Shown here in pieces: positions 6,122 through 9,739 of a DNA stretch of 9,739 nucleotides; positions within the stretch are counted from its first letter, which is position 1, and the number at the start of each line of letters is the position of its first letter. The DNA comes from Candidatus Falkowiibacteriota bacterium. Lineage in GTDB: Archaea > Iainarchaeota > Iainarchaeia > Iainarchaeales > GCA-2688035. The translations under genes were made by a program, and so were the position numbers. The stretch is from NCBI GenBank assembly GCA_017610485.1, contig JAFCBY010000036.1, positions 1 to 9,739 of the forward strand. The letters are read 5' to 3'. The notes beneath the pieces were generated by a model. That model was given only the letters and a program-made list of their open reading frames with translations. It ran no database searches and was not told the origin of the DNA.

Positions 6122-7023
6122 CTGAAAAATGCCCTGAGTGTAAAAGTACTAAGATTAGGAGAGACCCTGAAAAGGGAGAGCTTATTTGCCAGTATTGCGG
6201 CCTTGTGTTGAGTGATGACATGGTTGACTACGGCAAGGAATGGCGTTCGTTTGATTCAGACCAGTTTGAGAAAAGGGCCAGAACAGGAAGCCCAATGAAA
6301 TACGTTAAGTTGAACAAAGGGCTTGTCACAATGATTGACAGGCGCGGAACAGACTTGAGGGGAAACAAGCTCTCAAGCAAGAGCCGCGCCCAGATGTACA
6401 GGCTAATCAAATGGCACAAAAGGGCAAGCATCAGCAGCAGCATGCAGAGAAACCTTTCAATTGCCTTGACGGAATTGAGAAGGGTTGCATCATACTTGAA
6501 CATCCCGGAATCACTTGTTGAGGCAGCCGCGCTGCTCTACAGGAAGACCGTGAAAAAGGGCCTTATTAGGGGAAGGCTTATTGAGGCAGTGGTTGCAGCA
6601 GTTTTGTACACAGTGTGCAGGACATACCATGTGCCAAGAACCCTGAACGAGATGGCTGAGGCCTCTGGCCTGACCAAAAAGGAGATTGGGAGGACGTACA
6701 GGTTCCTTGTAAGGGAGCTGAAATTGGATGTGCCTTTGACAAACCCGATCCACTACATCCCAAGGTTTGCCTCCGAGCTTAACCTTAGCGGAGAGGTTCA
6801 GGAAGAGGGCAGGAAGATCCTTGAGCAGGCCATAGACAAGGGCCTTATTTCAGGGAGAGGGCCAACAGGCGTTGCCGCAGCGGCTGTGTACATTGCAGGA
6901 CTCTTAAAGGGTGAAAGAAGGACTCAGAAAGAGGTTGCGAATGTTGCAGGCGTAACAGAGGTAACCATTAGAAACAGGTACAGAGAGCTGAAGAAAAGGC
7001 TCGACATTGACGTTGCGGCGTAA
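6118..7023 (+). CDS. tfb: Transcription initiation factor B (TFB)
   Basis: TFB bridges TBP on promoter DNA and RNA polymerase and is the archaeal counterpart of TFIIB. The protein is 301 residues, the usual length. An N-terminal zinc ribbon uses C5, C8, C24 and C27 (CPEC and CQYC). The B-reader and linker region follows (DYGKEWRSFDSDQFEKRAR, then KLNKGLVTMIDRRGTDLRGNKL). Two cyclin-like repeats follow at roughly 108-190 and 202-295; each ends in a helix-turn-helix region (LNEMAEASGLTKKEIGRTYR and QKEVANVAGVTEVTIRNRYREL), the second reading the BRE. No missing residues are seen. The start codon is supported by AGGTGG upstream and by the zinc ribbon following at once. It is the first gene of an apparent operon with the sigma-like gene 12 bases downstream. 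Whether the genome has other TFBs cannot be seen. Confidence 0.97.
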   Translation: MTEKCPECKSTKIRRDPEKGELICQYCGLVLSDDMVDYGKEWRSFDSDQFEKRARTGSPMKYVKLNKGLVTMIDRRGTDLRGNKLSSKSRAQMYRLIKWHKRASISSSMQRNLSIALTELRRVASYLNIPESLVEAAALLYRKTVKKGLIRGRLIEAVVAAVLYTVCRTYHVPRTLNEMAEASGLTKKEIGRTYRFLVRELKLDVPLTNPIHYIPRFASELNLSGEVQEEGRKILEQAIDKGLISGRGPTGVAAAAVYIAGLLKGERRTQKEVANVAGVTEVTIRNRYRELKKRLDIDVAA

Positions 7024-7035
7024 AAGGCAAAGGCA

Positions 7036-7668
7036 GTGGTTTTTGTGGCCAAAAGAAAAAAGGTTATGTTGAAAGCTATTGAAAAAAACTGGCCTTCAAA
7101 ACCTATAGCCAAAAAAAGATACCTGGAATTTGTTGAACCAGCGCTTCCTGTACTCAAAGCCATTGCAAATAAAATTACAAATGACCCAGAGTTTGCCAAA
7201 GACATGGTTCAAGAGGCAACCCTGAAAATAATTTCAATGGCAGAAAGATGGGACAAATCTAAAAAGGTGACAAAAAGGAATTATGCTGTAATGGTTGGCA
7301 AAAGACGAATGATAAGCATGGTTAGGAGCGAGAATGTTAGAAAGAGACACCATAGAATCGAAGAGCTTGTTACAAAAACTAAAGCCGGGCGCAGAGTAAC
7401 AGTTATGAAGCAAGAAGAACGTAACTGGGCACCTGAAAAACCGAGTGGAGAGGACACTTTGAAGACCCTTTTTGAATCTTTAGAAAGAAAGGGCGTTTCC
7501 AAAAAATATATAGAAAGGTTTTCGTTCTATCTGTCAACTGAGGGCCTGAAAGACAGATACTATCAAACAGCTGAACATTTTGGCATTCCGATAGGAACTG
7601 TCAAAAGCAGCATATGGGCAGTGAGAAAGGACTTGAAAAAAGAGCTTGAAACTGAGGCAAGGCCTTGA
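7036..7668 (+). CDS. Sigma-70/ECF-like factor (regions 2 and 4) in an archaeal genome
   Basis: This 210-residue protein has the two-domain layout of bacterial ECF sigma factors. Region 2: residues 33-70 contain EFAKDMVQEATLKIISMAERWD, like the core-binding helix DLVQE...FD of sigma region 2.2, followed at 80-108 by RNYAVMVGKRRMISMVRSENVRKRHH, like regions 2.3-2.4 (W/Y..A...hI...R). A charged linker spans 109-140 with no region 3. Region 4: residues 141-205 hold a helix-turn-helix, YYQTAEHFGIPIGTVKSSIWAVRKDLKK, where GTVKS is the hallmark. The basic N-terminus is short. Start is uncertain: GTG 7036, GTG 7045 (MAKRKKVML) or ATG 7066. It lies 12 bases after tfb, so it is probably cotranscribed. 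G+C is 21 of 60 in both 7081-7140 and 7501-7560, against 30 of 60 in tfb at 6601-6660, suggesting separate origin. Function in an archaeon is unknown. Confidence 0.85.
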   Translation: MVFVAKRKKVMLKAIEKNWPSKPIAKKRYLEFVEPALPVLKAIANKITNDPEFAKDMVQEATLKIISMAERWDKSKKVTKRNYAVMVGKRRMISMVRSENVRKRHHRIEELVTKTKAGRRVTVMKQEERNWAPEKPSGEDTLKTLFESLERKGVSKKYIERFSFYLSTEGLKDRYYQTAEHFGIPIGTVKSSIWAVRKDLKKELETEARP

Positions 7669-7690
7669 GTTGGAAGCCTAAGGTCCGCAT

Positions 7691-7706
7691 CCTCCTTTTT
7701 TTCTTT
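7691..7706 (+). terminator. Pyrimidine/T-rich 3' end of the tfb-sigma operon
   Basis: CCTCCTTTTTTTCTTTT begins about 23 bases after the sigma-like gene's stop. A T7 run followed by CTTTT is a typical archaeal U-rich termination site. A weak 5-bp inverted repeat (7709-7713 with 7727-7731) follows the tract instead of preceding it and is not needed. Confidence 0.45.
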
Positions 7707-7741
7707 TGCTTGCAGTTCTGCTTTCAGCAAGTGGCAAAACA

Positions 7742-7778
7742 CTTTTTATAACCAATCCCCTAATTATATGTATAGGGG
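7742..7778 (+). promoter_or_regulatory. Promoter with CCCCTA/TAGGGG inverted repeat ahead of the Cys-pair gene
   Basis: A TATA-like CTTTTTATAA (7742-7751) lies about 35-40 bases before the ATG at 7785. Just downstream, CCCCTA (7757-7762) and TAGGGG (7773-7778) form an inverted repeat with a 10-base spacer. Its right arm supplies the GGGG that would serve as Shine-Dalgarno sequence 6 bases ahead of the ATG. It could be a DNA operator across the predicted transcription start, or, if the transcript starts upstream of it, an RNA hairpin hiding the ribosome-binding site. Confidence 0.45.
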
Positions 7779-7784
7779 AAAAAG

Positions 7785-8099
7785 ATGACAGAGCAGACAA
7801 ATGAGGAAAGAATGGCCGGCAGGGTCTCCTTTATCAAGAAAAACTGTTCCCTGTGCAAGGCAAGAAGCAGGCTCAGGCCTGTTGAGGCTGAGAGAAAACA
7901 GGTGAGAACAGGCCTGGAAAACATGGTGGACTTCTTCCAAAACCAGTTCAATGCCCTTAGGAGAGAGGACGCTCCAACAGGCAAGATAAACAACGCGATT
8001 GAGAACAAAAGGCTTTGTATGGACCTGCTCGAGGAATGCATGGGATGCGACAAGGAAATTGACAGGGTTAACAGGGGCCTGAACAAGGTAATAAAATAA
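7785..8099 (+). CDS. Unrecognised 104-residue protein with paired CxxC motifs
   Basis: I do not recognise this family. The protein has five cysteines: CSLC (C21, C24) near the N-terminus and C78 then CMGC (C85, C88) near the C-terminus. The two CxxC pairs flank a mostly helical, charged middle (VEAERKQVRTGLENMVDFFQ), so they could come together in a helical hairpin to bind one zinc ion or an iron-sulfur centre; this is inference from spacing only. There is no signal peptide or membrane segment. Start ATG 7785 is preceded by GGGG at a proper distance and by its own TATA-like box. The stop is 10 bases before the RNase HII start, so the two are probably cotranscribed and a link to nucleic-acid metabolism is possible. 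Confidence 0.75.
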   Translation: MTEQTNEERMAGRVSFIKKNCSLCKARSRLRPVEAERKQVRTGLENMVDFFQNQFNALRREDAPTGKINNAIENKRLCMDLLEECMGCDKEIDRVNRGLNKVIK

Positions 8100-8109
8100 G
8101 TGTTTTGAA

Positions 8110-8769
8110 ATGCTAATTGCAGGCGTTGACGAGGCAGGCAGGGGCCCGGCAATAGGCCCGATGGTCTTGGGAATTGCCACAATTGAAAAGAAGGAAGAGA
8201 CAAAACTGAAAAAGCTTGGCGTAAAGGACAGCAAACTCTTAACCGAAAAGGAAAGGCGGAAGCAGAACAAGGCACTGCCAGGAATACTTCATGAGTTCAA
8301 CACGGTTCACGTCAAGGCAGGCGAGATTGACAAACTGCGCGAAAGGAAAAGCCTGAATGAAATCGAGGCCATGCGAATAGGCTACTTGCTAAACGAGCTC
8401 AAGGAAAAGCCCGACGTGGTTTACGTTGATGCCCCAGACCCCATTGCAGAGAATTTTGGAAAGAGGATAAGGAAGTATATTTCGTTTGACATTGACATCA
8501 GGTCAGAGCACAAGGCAGACATGAATTACCTCATAGTGGGCGCGGCGTCCATACTTGCAAAGGTTGAAAGGGATCTGGAGATAAAAAAGCTGTGCAGGCG
8601 CTACGGCAATATGGGTTCTGGATACCCGCATGACCCTAACACAATTGCCTTCCTCTGCGACTGGGTCAAGAAGAACAAAAAGCTTCCAAACTTTGCCAGG
8701 AAGAGCTGGGAGACCAGCAAGAACATAGAAAACAAAGTTTTTCAAAGAAAGCTGGGCAACTGGAAATAA
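8110..8769 (+). CDS. rnhB: Ribonuclease HII
   Basis: RNase HII cuts RNA in RNA-DNA hybrids and at single ribonucleotides embedded in DNA, in replication and repair. The 219-residue protein begins MLIAGVDEAGRGPAIGPMV, the family signature with catalytic D7 and E8. The other active-site acids are D107 (VVYVDAPD) and D137 (EHKADMNYLIVGAASILAK), spaced as in other archaeal enzymes. GSGYPHDPNT (substrate-contacting loop) and RKSWETSKN complete the family pattern. The C-terminus, QRKLGNWK (212-219), resembles a degenerate PCNA-binding peptide. The start immediately precedes the signature and there is no strong ribosome-binding site, consistent with coupling to the gene ending 10 bases upstream. The stop is one base from the stop of the convergent gene. 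Confidence 0.97.
   Translation: MLIAGVDEAGRGPAIGPMVLGIATIEKKEETKLKKLGVKDSKLLTEKERRKQNKALPGILHEFNTVHVKAGEIDKLRERKSLNEIEAMRIGYLLNELKEKPDVVYVDAPDPIAENFGKRIRKYISFDIDIRSEHKADMNYLIVGAASILAKVERDLEIKKLCRRYGNMGSGYPHDPNTIAFLCDWVKKNKKLPNFARKSWETSKNIENKVFQRKLGNWK
8743..8766 (+). other. C-terminal PIP-like motif of RNase HII
   Basis: The last eight residues, QRKLGNWK, fit Q-x-x-L-x-x-(aromatic) with Trp as the only aromatic. PCNA-binding tails at the C-terminus of archaeal RNase HII are known, so the place is right, but the second aromatic is missing. Confidence 0.35.
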
Positions 8770-8770
8770 T

Positions 8771-9043
8771 TCAAAGCTTTAGGAATTCTTTTATTTCGCT
8801 GATTTTCCTTGGGTTTATCGAAACAGGTGTTTCATTAGTTGACTGCCTTGAAAGCAGAAACTGCCCATTGATTAACCCCTTAATCGCCTGCTTTAGGACT
8901 TTCTGCCCTTTCCTATTTCCCCTAATATGGTTAGGCAAGCCCTTGCTTAGATTAAAAATAGCCGTGTGAGACCCGCCGACCTTTCCGAGGGCAATAAGCT
9001 TTCTTAGAATAAAGCGCTTTATGAAAACAGTATCACTAGGCAT
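8771..9043 (-). CDS. Small winged-helix-like archaeal protein
   Basis: This 90-residue basic protein resembles small archaeal proteins that I recall as common but uncharacterised; the conserved-looking core is FILRKLIALGKVGGSHTAIFNLSKGLPNH followed by GQKVLKQAIKGLINGQFLLSR and a C-terminal SINPRKISEIKEFL. The pattern of helices followed by a polar strand suggests a winged helix-turn-helix fold, hence DNA or RNA binding. No catalytic motif, cysteine or membrane segment is seen. The ATG at 9043 is the only methionine; a TATA-like CTTTTAATTG (minus strand, about 9070-9079) would give a leaderless message. It is divergent from the next winged-helix gene and converges on rnhB with a single base between the stops. 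Confidence 0.75.
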   Translation of the reverse strand: MPSDTVFIKRFILRKLIALGKVGGSHTAIFNLSKGLPNHIRGNRKGQKVLKQAIKGLINGQFLLSRQSTNETPVSINPRKISEIKEFLKL

Positions 9044-9094
9044 TAATCTATAAAAAAAAGAAGAAAATCAATTAAAAGAAGCTGCCTCTATCAC

Positions 9095-9110
9095 GGCATA
9101 TTAATATACC
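9095..9110. promoter_or_regulatory. Near-perfect palindrome between divergent winged-helix genes
   Basis: GGCATATTAATATACC is palindromic except for one position pair. It sits roughly midway in the 116-base divergent intergenic region, just upstream of TATA-like elements for both sides (minus strand about 9070-9079; plus strand ATTTAAAATAA at 9121-9131). It could be the operator for one of the two flanking winged-helix proteins, or it could itself serve as a TATA element. Confidence 0.4.
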
Positions 9111-9120
9111 AAAACAAAAG

Positions 9121-9131
9121 ATTTAAAATAA
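9121..9131 (+). promoter_or_regulatory. TATA box of the 9160 winged-helix gene
   Basis: ATTTAAAATAA is centred about 25 bases before base 9151, predicting transcription start near 9150. GTGAT at 9151-9155, complementary to the 3' end of archaeal 16S rRNA, would then lie at the extreme 5' end of the message, four bases ahead of the ATG at 9160. Confidence 0.4.
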
Positions 9132-9159
9132 CGGCTGAACATACAGTATTGTGATTAAT

Positions 9160-9486
9160 ATGGCAAGTGCGTTCCTAGAGTTTTTGGGCGACAGCCCCAA
9201 GATAAGGATTTTAGAATTTCTTATTACTGGAAGGGAATTCGATTACAGCCTGACAGATTTGGCGGAGAATGCAGGCATTGGCTGGACTACCTTGCACAGA
9301 ATCCTGCCAAACTTAGAAAAGCAGAAGATAATTGTTAAAACCAGGGAGATTGGAAGAGCCAAGCTATACAAGCTAAACCAGGAAAACGAGGAAGTAAAAA
9401 AACTCGTAGAATTGTATGACAGCATTCTCGGAAAAGAACTGAATCAGCTTGAAGAAAAATCTGCAGTAAAAGTTCGTGCAAAGTAA
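9160..9486 (+). CDS. Winged helix-turn-helix transcriptional regulator
   Basis: The 108-residue protein is a single winged-helix domain of a type frequent in archaea (ASAFLEFLGDSPKIRILEFL as helix 1 and its lead-in). DYSLTDLAENAGIGWTTLHR is the helix-turn-helix, and EKQKIIVKTREIGRAKLYKL forms the wing. A C-terminal helix (EVKKLVELYDSILGKELNQLEEK) could dimerise the protein. I selected ATG 9160 because GTGAT just upstream can pair with the 16S tail; GTG 9151 would add three residues and is possible on a leaderless transcript. A palindrome lies between it and the divergent gene, so autoregulation is plausible. It converges on the scpB-like gene with three bases between stops. The ligand or target is unknown. 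Confidence 0.88.
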   Translation: MASAFLEFLGDSPKIRILEFLITGREFDYSLTDLAENAGIGWTTLHRILPNLEKQKIIVKTREIGRAKLYKLNQENEEVKKLVELYDSILGKELNQLEEKSAVKVRAK

Positions 9487-9489
9487 TGC

Positions 9490-9739
9490 TTATTCTGTTG
9501 AAGAGGGTAATTCCCTCGGCATGGCAAGCTTCTTCTGCTTTATTGCATCCTTGCCAAAGTATTCTAAGAATTTTTTCGTCGTCCTGAGGGTATAGCTTCT
9601 GCCTTTGGGTTCCCTTGCCACAAGCCCTTCCTCCAGCAGCCGGTGAATGTGGTCGTAGGCCTTGTTGTTTCTATATTTGATGACGAGGCTTTGGGCAATT
9701 GGCTGCTTGAACGCAATTAGGGCAAGGGTCTTCATAAGG
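9490..9739 (-). CDS. scpB: ScpB-like chromosome segregation protein, C-terminal part (cut by window edge)
   Basis: The visible 80-odd residues match the second winged-helix domain of ScpB: TLALIAFKQPIAQSLVIKYR, then LLEEGLVAREPKGRSYTLRTTKKFLEYFGKDAI, where the family reads LA.IAY.QPIT...I...RG... and Y.TT..FLEYFG. ScpB works with ScpA and SMC in the condensin complex that compacts and segregates chromosomes. The frame remains open past the ATG at 9735 to the window edge, and an ScpB start inside LMKTLALIAF would cut the domain, so the real start is beyond the window. The conserved RG of the recognition region is RN here. A short charged tail follows the domain (LAMPRELPSSTE). It might instead be a stand-alone ScpB-like regulator; the missing N-terminal part decides. 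Confidence 0.8.
   Translation of the reverse strand, partial: LMKTLALIAFKQPIAQSLVIKYRNNKAYDHIHRLLEEGLVAREPKGRSYTLRTTKKFLEYFGKDAIKQKKLAMPRELPSSTE

Noticed and set aside
7760..8275. Two minus-strand frames of about 170 codons over the Cys-pair and rnhB genes
   Set aside because: They oppose a certain RNase HII gene and cross a promoter; their Phe/Leu/Ser-rich composition is typical of antisense of Lys/Glu-rich genes.
1..9739. tRNA, rRNA, CRISPR arrays, insertion-sequence transposases
   Set aside because: No cloverleaf, rRNA signature, regularly spaced repeats or transposase-like protein was seen by reading; a dedicated search could still reveal degenerate small RNAs.

Overview
This window is archaeal. 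It carries an archaeal histone, transcription factor B (TFB), the Hef/XPF-type helicase-nuclease, an archaeal-length RNase HII, ribosomal protein S8e and a KaiC/RadA-like ATPase. TATA-like boxes lie about 25 bases ahead of several starts. Genes are compact and some are separated by only 1-12 bases. Overall composition and the small winged-helix families suggest an uncultivated lineage, perhaps DPANN (Diapherotrites or Micrarchaeota-like), but that placement is an impression and not a demonstrated result.

Layout: (1) 1-543, the 3' part of a KaiC-like RecA-superfamily ATPase (+), then a short intergenic stretch with a 22-bp direct repeat and strong hairpins. (2) 666-875, a histone gene (-), divergent from (3) 1044-5009, Hef (+), whose helicase motif V is interrupted by a 531-residue LAGLIDADG intein, followed 2 bases later by an unrecognised 127-residue basic protein. 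(4) 5477-5881, S8e (+), then 6118-7023 TFB and, 12 bases further, a 210-residue protein with the two diagnostic regions of a bacterial sigma-70/ECF factor. (5) 7785-8099, a small Cys-pair protein, directly ahead of RNase HII (8110-8769). (6) Three winged-helix genes in a row: 8771-9043 (-), 9160-9486 (+), and the C-terminal part of an ScpB-like protein (-) running off the right edge.

Functional threads: Hef and RNase HII both act on replication and repair intermediates, and each carries a PCNA-binding (PIP)-like peptide. Histone and ScpB belong to chromosome architecture. The most unusual element is the sigma-like gene in an apparent operon with TFB: two initiation-factor types from different domains of life side by side. 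Complete sigma factors were reported from archaeal single-cell genomes in 2013 (Rinke and colleagues), so the gene type is not wholly unprecedented, but the TFB linkage and the minimal ECF-like architecture deserve follow-up. The second main finding is the Hef intein, which has an apparent winged-helix domain inserted ahead of its endonuclease.
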